64,000 nt of DNA from Pyricularia pennisetigena (Eukaryota > Ascomycota > Sordariomycetes > Magnaporthales > Pyriculariaceae): positions 2,797,348 to 2,861,347 of the forward strand of contig NC_043741.1 in assembly GCF_004337985.1 (NCBI RefSeq), in the 5' to 3' direction. The notes under the pieces are model-generated. The model worked only from the letters and a program-made list of their open reading frames with translations, ran no database searches and was not told where the DNA came from. A program made the position numbers and the translations under genes. Position 1 is the first letter of the stretch. Each line of letters starts with the position of its first letter. Shown in pieces: positions 12,375-23,265 of this stretch.

Positions 12375-14446
12375 CTACTTCTTACCCATTTTGGCGAGGT
12401 AAGACTCATACCCGATACCACGTAGCTCTTCATCCTTGGCCAGGACGGCATCCTCCATTTCCTGCTGGTAGCTCTTCATCTGGTCCTGGTACTTAGGAAT
12501 AAAGGACCCGAGCATGCGGATGGCAAGAAGCGCCGCGTTGGTCGAGTTGTTGATGCCAACCGTGGCCACTGGGACGCCCCTGGGCATTTGCACGATGCTG
12601 AGAAGGCTGTCTTGTCCATCCAGGTGAGTCGCCTTGACGGGCACACCGATGACTGGGATGGGACAGTGGGATGCAAACATGCCAGGCAGATGGGCAGCGC
12701 CGCCGGCCTGCGTTCGTTTTGTTGCAAGTTAGTAACAAAATCTCTGTAATGACATGATTCTCTGGTGAAAGCATTGCCCTCGACGCCAAGACTCGGGGGT
12801 TACATTTGGAAAGAGCTGGAAGGTATGGCAGGGAGTGGGGTAGAAACAAATGACTGTTACAAGGGGTTTCTCCATGCTTACCGCAGCAATGGCTACCTTG
12901 ATTCCGCGACCTGCAGCCTCGGCAGCCACATCCCCCATCAGGTTCGGCGTCCTGTGCGCAGACGTGATCCTCACTTCGTACGGCACCCCAAACTGCTTCA
13001 GGATGTCAAGACCTGCCTTCATTACAGGCAAATCCGAATCCGACCCCATGGTGACGAGCACCAGTGCATCCGTCTTAGCTGGTGCACCGGGGCCCGACTT
13101 GACAACTGATTCTTGTGGCCTCAATTGCGCAGACTCCGCCTTGAGACGCTCTGCCCGCATCGCATCAGCCAGAACGAACAGATGCTCTGATTTTTTCTGC
13201 AGCTCTGCGATCCCAAGCTCTGATGTGATGGTGATGTGGCCAATCTTTCTTCCGGGCTTGCTGGCCTTGCCGTAAAGGTGAACGTAGACGTCAACTTCGT
13301 CTTCGAACGAACGTGTCGCCGTCTCTACAAGGTCATTGTGGGACTCGGGCCTGGCGCCACCAAGGATATTTATCATGATGGCAGAAGCAACCCGGGGCTT
13401 CAGCTGTTTTGGTATGGGCAGATCCAGAAGGGCGTACAGCTGGGCCTTGTACTGCGAAAAGTAAGGGACGGCCTCGATGGTGTAATGGCCGGAATTATGA
13501 GGCCTCGGCGCGACCTCGTTGACCAAAATGGAGCCGTCCTCCAGCAAAAACATCTCGACGGCAAAGACACCCCTCCCAGAGATTGTCGAGATGACTTGGC
13601 GTGCTGTTTCTCTAGCCTTCTCACAGATTTCGTCCGACACATTCCTAGGCGGCATGAAGGTCTTGGTGCAGATGCTGTCCTCGTGGATGGTCTCAACGGC
13701 AGGGTATGCTGCCAGGGATTTCAGGTTTCCTTCGTCGTCCTCTGTCCTGACGACCATGACGGCGAGCTCCTGGACGAATTTGCACCACTTCTCAGCGTAC
13801 AGCGACAATGAGCCAAGTTCCTTGACGGCCTGCTCTAGGTCTGCCTCGCTTGAGATTTTAAAGTTCCCTCGACCATCGTAGGATCCCTTTCGTGCCTGTA
13901 GGAGTTTGATAAGCACATGGCCTGACATGCCGAACAAGCAAACCACAGCTATATCACCGGGATGTCAATAAATACCTTGAGCATCAGGGGATATCCAAAC
14001 TTGCGTCCTGCCTCCTTAAGCGATGACAACATGGCGTCTCCCGACTCGATGGCCACCTGCTCCGCGATCGGCAGCTTGTGTTTCCTGTAGTGCTCCTTCT
14101 GGAGGAACTTGTCCTGGATCAGGCGGATCGTCTCCCACGAGGGGTGCACCGGGATCTTCTTCATAGACCCTTGCACCTCGACGCCCTTGGTAGCAATCTC
14201 CTCCAGAACCTCAGTGTCGACGTGCTCAATCTCGACGGTGAGTACGTCGCACTTCCTGGCGAGCTCGCGGATTTTCTGAGGGTCCTTGAAGGAGCCATCA
14301 ACATGCGGGCCGTGGAGGGCCTGCTTAGCAGGACTATTTCCCTCGTCAAGTATGGCAATGGGGAAGCCAAGGGGTCCTGCTGCCTCGCAGAGCATGCGAC
14401 CCAGCTGGCCCCCTCCCAGGAGGCCGACAACTGGTTTTTGAGACAT
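12375..14446 (-). CDS. ADE2: Phosphoribosylaminoimidazole carboxylase (AIR carboxylase)
   Basis: Three exons: 13976-14446, 12882-13895 and 12375-12707, giving 605 residues. Introns are 80 and 174 bp, with donors GTATTT and GTAAGC. This de novo purine enzyme converts AIR to CAIR. The N-terminal ATP-grasp PurK-type part starts with the nucleotide-binding [11 protein letters not shown] and carries YDGRGNF and [13 protein letters not shown] motifs. The C-terminal PurE-type part starts near residue 438 with MGSDSDLP and SAHRTP, and exon 3 supplies [10 protein letters not shown]. Length fits the fungal bifunctional enzyme (571 residues in yeast). The start is the first ATG; an in-frame TTG nine codons upstream is less likely. 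It is divergent from DUS4. Confidence 0.97.
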
Positions 14447-15501
14447 TAAAAAATGGAGTATATTTGATCCCAAAGTAGCTTCTTAGGGATGACGAGAGAT
14501 ACGTGAGCTGAAACTGATCTGGTTCTTATTTCTTCTACAGATAAAAAAAAAAAAAAACAAAAAGAGCAAATCTATTTATACTTGCGGGGAAGGGAGAAAT
14601 TTACCAAGAATGTCCAAGAAAAAAGAGTCCAAGTTTGTAAAAGGGTTAGGGTCGGGGCGGGGCGGGGCACAAATCCTGATGATATCAGGGCATCCCAAGA
14701 CTTGTATTCCGTGTGCAAGTGCAAGGTCGAGGTTTTAATCGAAAATTCGCCCAGTGGATATAATTGTGCAAAGGGTCTGGTAAGACCACTAGTGGATTGA
14801 GCAACATATCAATGCGAAGAGTTGCGCTTAGAAGTGCATGCAGCCCATGAGTTTGTGCATATGATGCAAGAATTGCCCCTCACTATCAAGGAAGGGAGTT
14901 TGTTGCCAAGCAGCTCCTCGCTTCACAACACCAACCTATGCACTGCTATAGCACCAGACTAGCATGATTCATTCAAAGGACAGGAGACAATCTTTGCAAG
15001 ATAAGCTGCAGTATAACCTGTGTACAGCTTCGCCCACGCAATCATTGTTTGGAGAGCAATTTGAAAGCGCGGGGTCAGACTTGTAAAGAAATATGTGGAG
15101 AGTTAGTTTCAGCTGCCAAAAACCAAAAACAGCAAACATAAAACTTTGTAGAAACTCGAGCACCTGAACTAATTTACCTGATTAGAGCACAGGAAGATAA
15201 AAACAATCAAAGAGTAAACGTGAGCAAAAGAGTAATCAATGTAGTGACAAATGGTGCACGGACCAAATCTACACTTTCACAACTTCTTTCCAATAAAGAC
15301 TCGGTTTTAGCGTCCTCTTGCGCGTGACCAAATCATCCAGCGACACTTGAATAAGCGGCTCTACCTGCCTTGACTACAAACTGAAATTTAAGAAGCAGAA
15401 CAAAGACAAGTATCAACTCTTGCACGACCTACGATTGTGTCCAGCTGCTATTTCTTGCAAGCGCAAATCAATATCCGGCGTGCTCGGTCAAGTCCAGCAC
15501 C
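14447..15501. promoter_or_regulatory. Divergent ADE2/DUS4 intergenic region
   Basis: About 1.05 kb between two start codons. It contains an A-run at 14542-14555 and a G-rich telobox-like tract (listed separately) about 200 bp upstream of ADE2. No coding frame is credible. Confidence 0.6.
14643..14667 (+). promoter_or_regulatory. G-quadruplex-capable tract with telobox (TTAGGG) motif
   Basis: Five G-runs occur in 25 bases: GGG, TTA, GGG, TC, then three GGGG blocks separated by single C. The plus strand meets the usual G3+N1-7 quadruplex pattern. Read on the ADE2 strand it is CCCTAACCC, a telobox-like word, next to GC boxes. Regulatory function is inferred. Confidence 0.5.
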
Positions 15502-17107
15502 ATGGCTGATTTGGTGGATCAGGTCCAGTAGGTTTTTCGACTGCTCTCTGCTTTTTTCTGCTTCATTTATTAGGAAGCTCGTCTACTTCAAGCCCATAAA
15601 AGTCAACTAGTGTGTCTCAACTCAGGAAATGTCCTTGTTTTATTCTTTTAATGTCACTACCTCTGCAAAGCAAGTTCTGATTGTCATTTAATTCACAAAA
15701 AGCCCTCTCAGGATCTTTGACTTGGCAAAAGACCAGGGCAGATTTCTCTACGCGTGCGCGCCCATGGTCAGGTACAGCAAGGCAAGTGTTTCTTACTGTC
15801 ATCCCTGAACCTCGATTCTTGTTCAGTCTAGTCGCGGTCCTGACAGACGCTGCCGCGGTTTGGCCATCCCCAGCTTGCTTTCCGCCAAACCGTACACTCG
15901 TATGGCACAGATATATGTTGGACACCCATGATACTGGCCAAGGAGTTCAACCGAAATGAGTTTGCCCGGGATAGTGGTACGTTGCTTTATCGTCTGCCGC
16001 CCTACCTCGCAGCAAACTGCCAATCGCAAACACGAGCCAAACTCACTCGCCCGCCGTTACCCTCTACAAAGACTTCACCTTGTCCACCGCACCGCAGCCT
16101 CAACCGCCAACCATTGTCCAGTTCGGCGCCAACGTGCCCCTCGAGCTGGCTCGCGCCTCCTCCCTCGTCGCTCCTTTTGTAGCGGGCGTGGATCTCAACT
16201 GCGGCTGCCCGCAATCGTGGGCCTGCGCCGAGACGCTCGGCGCCGCGCTCATGGAGCGCCGTGAACTGGTCAGGGACATGATCGTCGAGACCAGGTCCCG
16301 TCTAGCCAGTGACGGCTGGGCCGTTGGCCTGGAGCGCGACAGGGACGATTCTAAGGGGAGGAGCGTCAGCGTCAAGATCAGGGTTCACAAGGATCTGCGG
16401 TATGCTGTCTTTTCCGGCCCCTCGTATTCAACTGCTGGGTCGCTGGAACATGAAGTGCTGAGCCGGCAACCGTAACCGCCGACAAACCCAATAGAAAAAC
16501 AATGGATTTCATAGACACAGTCATCGGCGACCCCAACGCCCGCAACATCGACTTTCTCACCATTCACCCCCGCACGCGCGCGACCCCTTCTCGAGAGCCC
16601 ATCAACGTCGAGGCGCTCTCGATCCTCGTAGAAAAGTACGGCGACGTGCTCCCCATACTCGTGTCCGGCGACGTCTTCACGCTCGACACGCTCCCCTTCT
16701 CCTCGCCGTTCACCCCCGCTTCCGTCGATACTGCTGCCGCTGGAGCCAGGGACGGCGCGAGCAGGCCGGCGATACCCAAGCTCCGCGGCCTCATGTCGGC
16801 TCGAGGCCTGCTGGCCAACCCCTCGCTGTTTGCGGGCACGCAGCGCTGCGGCTGGGACGTGGTGGAGCACTTCCTCAACCGCGTGACGCGCGCTCCGCTG
16901 CCCTTCAAGCTAGTGACGCACCACCTGACCGAGATGACGGCGCCCGGGATGGGGCCCGACAAGGAGAGCCTGCTCAGCAAGCGGGAGAGAATCGAGATGC
17001 TGGGGAACGAGGACATGCTTGATCTCATCGACTGGCTGGACGTTAAGGTGGCCGAGAAGCGCGGTGGACTGGGGTTGAGACGGTGGAATGAGGGTGAAGT
17101 TTGTTGA
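15502..17107 (+). CDS. DUS4: tRNA-dihydrouridine synthase, Dus4 type
   Basis: Five coding exons: 15502-15527, 15703-15781, 15874-15976, 16072-16399 and 16495-17107, giving 382 residues (yeast Dus4 is 367). The first coding exon is only 26 bp, and its two spare bases complete the His codon of HPLRIF. Intron 2 has a GC donor (AAG|GCAAGT); using it joins FLYACAPMVRYSK to LAFRQ exactly as expected. Later motifs are TPMILAKEFNRNEFARD, VQFGAN, DLNCGCPQSWA (with the catalytic Cys near residue 113), IRVHKDLR, DFLTIHPRTR and LMSARGLLANP. The FMN enzyme reduces uridines at positions 20a/20b of the tRNA D-loop. A small Ala/Ser-rich insertion follows SGDVF. The 5' exon assignment is by hand and is the weakest part. 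Confidence 0.93.
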
Positions 17108-17691
17108 AAAATGTCGAGCGGGATTTTGCCAAGTTATAGTCATTGGAGAAAAGAACACGAGAGAGAAAAAGAATGAATCCATCTGGCGATTCACGTCCGC
17201 CGTTCCTAACAAAACCTGACTACCTGTTACAGAAACCCCCGACGCCATACGTGGCGCCCCGCGAACGCCTTTCATAGGTATTGATCCAACGAGAAGTGAC
17301 AATGGGAAACCCAAAGAATGAGAAAAAAAAATAAAAATAAAGAAGAACAAAAAAAATAGGGAGGCGAATATGCTTCAATTTGCAGCCTTCTCTGACCAAC
17401 CGAGTTAGAAATGATTCCTTCGCAATGGCATTATCATGAGCAAGCCCTCCGCAAATTTGGTCATGTGCTGCCTCACAGTTGCTTGCTTTCGCAGAAGTTT
17501 GGGCTGAAACTCGCCGAGAAAATAACTTGAGGGCAGCACAGAGACTCAAACGTCCGTCGATGCGTATATGTATGCAGATGTATATGGGCAATGAGAAAAA
17601 AGAAAAGGGAAGAGAGAAAATACTCAATCCTTGTCAGGAAATAATATGTCCCGTCGCATTGAATCTCCTGTTGTATTTAAAATTTATCGCT
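17108..17691. other. Convergent 3' region of DUS4 and the cyclin gene
   Basis: 584 bp with A-rich stretches and no coding signal; presumably both 3' UTRs and polyadenylation sites. Confidence 0.6.
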
Positions 17692-19218
17692 TTACTCGGG
17701 AACTTCCCCCTCGTCCTCATCCTCGTCACTCAAACGAGCTCTCTTTCTGTCCCTATCGGCGTCCGATGCTTCGCCAGACCTCTTTGTGCCCGACGGCGAG
17801 GCCACGTCGTTCATGTTGGGCGATACCAGACCCTCGTCATGAGTGTCGGGATCGTTGCCGGCCGCCTTCAACGCAGCGTCCGGGTCTCTCTTAACGTCAG
17901 GTCGCAGAGGTGCGCCACCATTCGGCTCCCGCCTCAGCTCATCCTTTCCCGCGCTGTTGCTGCCGGAGCTGTCGCGATCAGGCTTACCGTTGAGCCTGGC
18001 GCCAGGGCTCTGCGTGCCGCCCCGGTCCGTCTCCATCGGAGTGCCATTGTAGCTTGAGGCGTCTGTCTGCTGGCTGAGGATCGTGTCACCTCTCCTGCGG
18101 GTGCTCTCAAGTGAAAATTCCGGCGAACCTGGCAGCCGATCCGTCTTCTTGCCAAGTGGGTTCTCCGTGTAGAAGTCGACTATGACGTTGATGGCCTGCA
18201 CTATACGGCTCTCGTCGGCCTTGATGAGGACCCACCACGGCTCGCCGTTGATATCCTCAACCTTCTCACCTGTCGTAGCACTGGCAAATAGGATCGCGCT
18301 GGCGGCGATATCCTTTGCCGACATGAGCAGAGGCAACGTGCTGAAGCAAGAGTCGTTAAGGTAAGCCCAGGCAGCGTCCCTCAGACGTTTGTTGTGATGT
18401 AGACCAAGCTCCTTGAGGTTTTCGAACAGAGGCTGGTATGGAACCTTGACCATGAGATCGAAAGTCAGGATCTCGAGCATGATTTCTTCGTGCATCAGGA
18501 TGCTGTCCCTCCAGCGCCAGTACTCCTTGCTCTGTTCATCGATGATAAGATTTGCGTTCTTTTGGGCGACGCGTGCCACTGAAATAATGAGGTCTTTGGT
18601 CTTGCGGCAGTCTTCTTGTGTCTTGTTCGCCAAGAATAAAGAGGTTGCAGCGATATTCTAAATAAGCTGGCATTAGATTCAACATGAAACAAGTGCAATG
18701 AGAGGAACCAGGGTTCGACTGACATAATGATGAACACCACCCTTCTCCTCCACCAAGCTGACCCTCATGAAGAATCGGTGGAAGAACACGGCGGCGACCC
18801 ATAATGTTATTTGAGGCAGCTCAAGCAGCACACCAGCCTGGTAGATGAAGCTGACACCTTTGGCCCTGCGCATCCGTTCTTCGGCTGGACGCAGCCCGTC
18901 GGCTATGCTGGGAGTGCTGCGTATTTCATCTGGCGTGAAAAACCATTGGTTGTTCTTTCGCGGCTTGGGTGCAGCAGTTGTGGGAGGGCGCAACGGTGAC
19001 GCTGCGGGAGGGCCGCGCCTGGCCATGCCCGGCCGTGGCGGCGAGTTTCTGGACGAATGCACTGGTGGTGATGGCGCCGCTGGCGGGACAAGAGCCGCGC
19101 CGTGTCGTCGCGTTGGAGATCTTGACTGGCGGTCGCTCGGTGGTGGTGGTTTGGGCGGAAGCGACGGTGGTTGGTAGCTTTCTCTGCCAGCGGGCCTGTA
19201 ACGATCAATGCTAGCCAT
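17692..19218 (-). CDS. pch1: Cyclin K/Pch1-type cyclin (P-TEFb/Bur2-like)
   Basis: Two exons: 18724-19218 and 17692-18657, giving 486 residues with a 66-bp intron (GTCAGT donor). The first 90 residues are Pro/Ser/Arg-rich. The cyclin box starts at NNQWFFTPDEI and runs through RAKGVSFIYQAG, LPQITLWVAAVFFHRFF and NIAATSLFLANKTQED, with a second cyclin fold after MLEILTFDLMVKVPY. The C-terminal 170 residues are disordered and end in an acidic tail with a KRARL cluster. Fission yeast Pch1 partners Cdk9, which phosphorylates the RNA polymerase II CTD and Spt5. I chose Pch1 over Ctk2 or SSN8 from the FTP-E-I and KTQED motifs, so the exact subfamily is inference. It is divergent from PRP4. Confidence 0.88.
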
Positions 19219-19909
19219 CTTGATCAAGAGTGATGCAAGCCGGTCGGTGAAGTGTTGCTCGGGCCGTCGTTGGTTGAGTGTTTACTTCGCTCAAGCATCA
19301 AATGCCCGGACTTGGCAGACTGGATGATGTTGGTTCAAAGGAGTTGTTCGGCATGGAAAATGCTGGATCCGCCGGGTCTAGCCTCGGGTTTGAATTGAAT
19401 GAATATGATGCAATTACTGAGTCTTTTTCTGTCCTGAGGGAAGGTGACGAATTTTGAAAAGAGAGAGGTTGTGCGGTTTGTTGATTCTGCAGTCACTAAT
19501 GGGTGACCAAGTTTATTTCGTTGGAATCCGTCTTCCCTTCCATGTCGCGCGGGTGACGCTTGCCATTATCAGCTCGCTATCTCTCAGCCAAGCCATCTCT
19601 AAAAAGCAGGGTAATTGAGTGCATACAGGTGGCGGGGTTTGGGTTGCCACCTGCAGCCGGTCCGTCAATTTCAACTTGGTTGGAACTCAGGTTGAGAGCT
19701 CTTGGCGACAACCAAGCCTGGTAACTGACTCGATTATGCAACCATCCTTGTCATTTACATTATCGCGAGCGAGAGAAATGGCGTCGCGCTTCCATACTGT
19801 CAATGGTGAAATTTGAAATACATCTTTGGGCGCCTTTATCTCGTAATACATGGGCTTGGATCTTCACCAAACTCGAGGTATCGTCGACACACAAGCGAAT
19901 ACAGCCAAA
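19219..19909. promoter_or_regulatory. Divergent promoter region of the cyclin and PRP4 genes
   Basis: 691 bp between opposing start codons, with no coding frame. Transcripts of both housekeeping genes must start inside it. Confidence 0.6.
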
Positions 19910-21669
19910 ATGTCACACGTCCACCCTTCTCGACAGGCATATGTCGAAAATGCCGAGTCTCAGGTAATTATTCTTCATTCCTCCTACCCCGATACTATCT
20001 GAAAGCATATGCTCAATCTCGCAGCTCGAGGACGAGCTGACCGGTTCCAACAGAATGCGCCGCCTAGGGGTCAGATCGCCTTGAGCGATGTACGTAAGTA
20101 CAATGTATCCAGCCCTCTCGGCCTACAAATGCAACCGGTTCCAAGTCTAACAGCTCGTCTGGAAAAGCCATGGACTACAATTACGACATGCCCGCGGGCG
20201 CGGGCGCCTCTGGCAATGCCTCGGCGATCATGTCCGGCTTCGACAGGAAGAAGATAGCCGATGCCATACCAGTCCCGACCAACGACGGCCGCGTCCGCGC
20301 CAGGCTGCGAGAAATGGGCGAGCCCATAACCCTGTTTGGAGAAGATGCCAAGGAACGGCGAGATAGGCTGCGAGAACTTCTCATGCAGGAGAAGGAGAGG
20401 CAACAGGCCAATGGACAGTTGGAAGGCGGCCAGGACGTCGAGATGGAAGATGTCGATGAGGAGGACGATGAGGATGAGGAGCAGGAAGAGGAATTTTACT
20501 CACGCGGCGGCCCAGACCTGCTCAACGCAAGGGTGGAAATTGCCAAGTACTCGCTGCCCCGCGCAAAGCGGCGCATTGCCTTTCAGAAGATAGAGGCCAA
20601 GATACCTCAAAGGACTCACATGAGGGCCAGAAAACAGATCAAGGAGAGGTTGCAGGGCTTCGAGCTGCAGGGGTCACAAACAGCCGGCCAGCGGCATATC
20701 AGCATCACAAGAATATCACCGAACGGCGAGATTGTTGCGACAGGAAATTGGGGTGGACAGGTCAAGCTTTTCAGCATACCGAATTTGGACGAAACCATGA
20801 ACCTGAGGGGCCACACCAACAAAGTCAGCGGAATGTGTTGGTTCCCGGGCGCGACCCTGCAGGAAAGCAACGTTTCGGCCGAGTCTGTAAATCTTGCGAC
20901 GGGCGGTGCCGAGGGTCAGGTCAATCTGTGGTCACTTAGTCAAGACACGCCGCTTGCTACGTTGTCGGGTCATACGCAACGTGTATGTCGTGTCGATTTC
21001 CATCCGTCAGGGCGATTTCTCGCATCAGCATCAGAAGATACGTCATGGAGACTCTGGGACGTGGAGAAGAGGACGGAACTACTGCTTCAGGAGGGGCATT
21101 CTCGAGGAGTCTTTGCAGTCAGCTTCAACGGTGACGGATCCCTACTGGCAAGTGCTGGCCAGGACAGCATCGGCAGAATATGGGATCTTAGGACAGGGAG
21201 AACGATCATGATTCTCGACGGGCATATGGATGGACATATCAAACCGATCTACGCGCTTGACTGGGGCTCTGACGGCCACCGGGTGCTCTCTGCATCAGCG
21301 GACGGTTGGATCAAGTGCTGGGACGTGCGGAAAGTCCAGAGGACAGGCGGTGTCGGCGCACATACGAGCGCGGTCTCGGACATGCGGTGGTTCAAGGGGC
21401 TTGACGGACCACTAGATGGCGTGCCACTGAGGGTAGATGAAAAGGGGCAGCCCATGCCTAAGAAGTCAGGCACATTCCTGGTGTCTAGTGGCTTCGACCA
21501 CAAGGTCAACGTTTATTCTGCGGATGATTGGGCTTTGGTACAATCCTTGAGCGGACATACAGGTCCAGTAGCTAGTGTTGATGTGAGCAGAGATGGCAGG
21601 TGGATCGTCAGTGGTGGACACGATCGCACGGTGAAACTCTGGGGGCGGAATGACGGAGAGGGTGTTTGA
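19910..21669 (+). CDS. PRP4: U4/U6 snRNP splicing factor Prp4 (WD40)
   Basis: The large 3' exon encodes, from about 20148, a splicing-factor motif (PVPTNDGRVRARLREMGEP, then ITLFGE) and an acidic Glu/Asp run. Seven WD40 repeats follow, with repeated GH and WD ends such as NLRGHTNKVSG, TLSGHTQRVCRVDFHPSG and LWGRNDGEGV at the end. Prp4 holds Prp3 and U4/U6 in the tri-snRNP. ATG 19910 opens a short exon (19910-19963) with the conserved-looking HPSRQAYVE. The middle exon is uncertain. Reading 20006-20089 gives RADRFQQNAPPRGQIALSD and keeps frame into 20148 but needs a 42-bp intron. The alternative acceptor at 20034 gives LEDELTG but a stop soon after. The core from 20170 is secure; the N-terminus is provisional. 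Confidence 0.88.
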
Positions 21670-23265
21670 AAATGTTGGGCAAATCAGAGCGCCGACAGAG
21701 TATTGGTGTTTTACGGGGTAGAGACGAGTGGAAGGACATAAAAAAATAAAACAATCAAAGTAAGATACCCTCTGCAGTACTCAGCGGAATCAACAAGCTT
21801 GTCCTTGAGCTGTTGTTATGCTTCTTGACCCTTGACAGAGGCTTGACAGAGGCATAGGTTTGGCCGTACATTTCTGGAACGTGGCATCCAATCAATGTTT
21901 CGAGATTGTTAAGCGAGCCATCACTTCTCTCGGTCCCGCCGACGTCCTGTCAGGGCGCATGTTTGGCACTAGAGTAGCTCTCAGTCGAGGCGGTGCCCGA
22001 TCCATTTTTTTTTTTTTTTTTTTTTTTTTTTGCTAACGCCTAAATATTAATATTAATAGTACAGTTCATCAGGTAAAACACTAATCGATCGACACAAAAT
22101 GTCATCTGCTGGGTTTGGCGATTTACGGGGGTAGAGTCATGAGCGACAGGCAGACCGTACTGTACTGTAAGGGTCTGCAGAAGCAATATCAAAGCAAATG
22201 CAATCACAAAGCAAAAGCAAAGGCAAGAATTCGGTCAAGCCCATCTATCTAGAGTACCGAAGGTACCTGATCGACCGATGGATTATTTGGTGGTGATACA
22301 TACACTTGACAATTTCCCCCCGCACACATCAGGCGGCAATACCACCTGCCGCAGTAAATGAATTTAGAGCAAATGATCGATCGGATCCAGCACCCACAAG
22401 TGGAAGGCGGATGACCTGAATGCCGCCTGCCAAACCCAAGGGCCGAAGGTAACCACAAAAGAACAAGAACAAGAGACCAAATGACCCACTTGATGACAGC
22501 TGGAGCCCCACGGGTACGGGTAAAATGTAAAATGGAAGCTGGAAACCCCAGCCCTGCAAGAGGCGGCACTGATCCCCATCCCCCTGTCTTGGAGAATGGG
22601 GCGCGCGCTGAGTGTGGCCCGCCTCCGAAAATCCTGATTCAGCCTTGGGCATGATGCGAGCGGTACGATGCTGCGTCTTGGTGCGCAGGGCAGACCAACG
22701 CAACGCAACCAAACAGCACATGCATTGAATTGCAAGGCCAAAAATTTCCCACTTTAATTTTCCCGCATTCCCCCCCACGCTTACGCCCTCCTTTTCCCTT
22801 TAACTTTTTTGACCTTTTTTCCCACATAAAAAGGTTGAACCTTTTGAACCCGCTCACAACACAAATTAACAAACAAACAATAGTAAACAAGAACGCGTCA
22901 AAGAAAAAATAACCACCAAATGCATATCGCTCGAGAATCATTCAACACCTTCCCTTTCATCTTCAAGTACCAGATGCGCCTCGGCCGTAACACGAGCCTC
23001 CTTCGAACCTCCATCTCCGAGAGCCGTTGCGATCCCCAGCGCCGACGCGGTTGCAGCTCGCCTTGAATCTCTGACTGGCAGTCCGATTCTAACCCGGGCT
23101 GCCCCGCGAAAGTGACAGGGCATCACTACTTGTTGTCATTGGTCTCTATTCTTTCAGATCCTCCTTGAGGATCGGTGGATTGAAGCCCTTCTGTTTCCCG
23201 GTGGGAAAAAGAGGCCACGACTTTGAACCCCGAATTTCGCCCCAGAGCTATCCACCGCTTCCAAG
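21670..23265. other. Intergenic region between PRP4 and the AGC kinase
   Basis: This holds the PRP4 3' UTR, a 27-base T-run at 22005-22031 and, from about 22740, pyrimidine-rich then A/C-rich DNA typical of a fungal promoter and leader. No credible coding frame. Confidence 0.6.
22005..22031. repeat. Poly(T) tract, 27 nt
   Basis: Uninterrupted run of 27 T downstream of PRP4; no flanking target-site duplication recognised. Confidence 0.9.

Noticed and set aside
14643..14667. Possible telomerase RNA template (CCCTAACCC on the minus strand)
   Set aside because: A nine-base match alone is expected by chance, and no pseudoknot or other telomerase RNA element was recognised; promoter telobox is the simpler reading.
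18700..18723. GGGTTCGACTGA, B-box-like word
   Set aside because: It lies in the cyclin-gene intron with no folding tRNA body.
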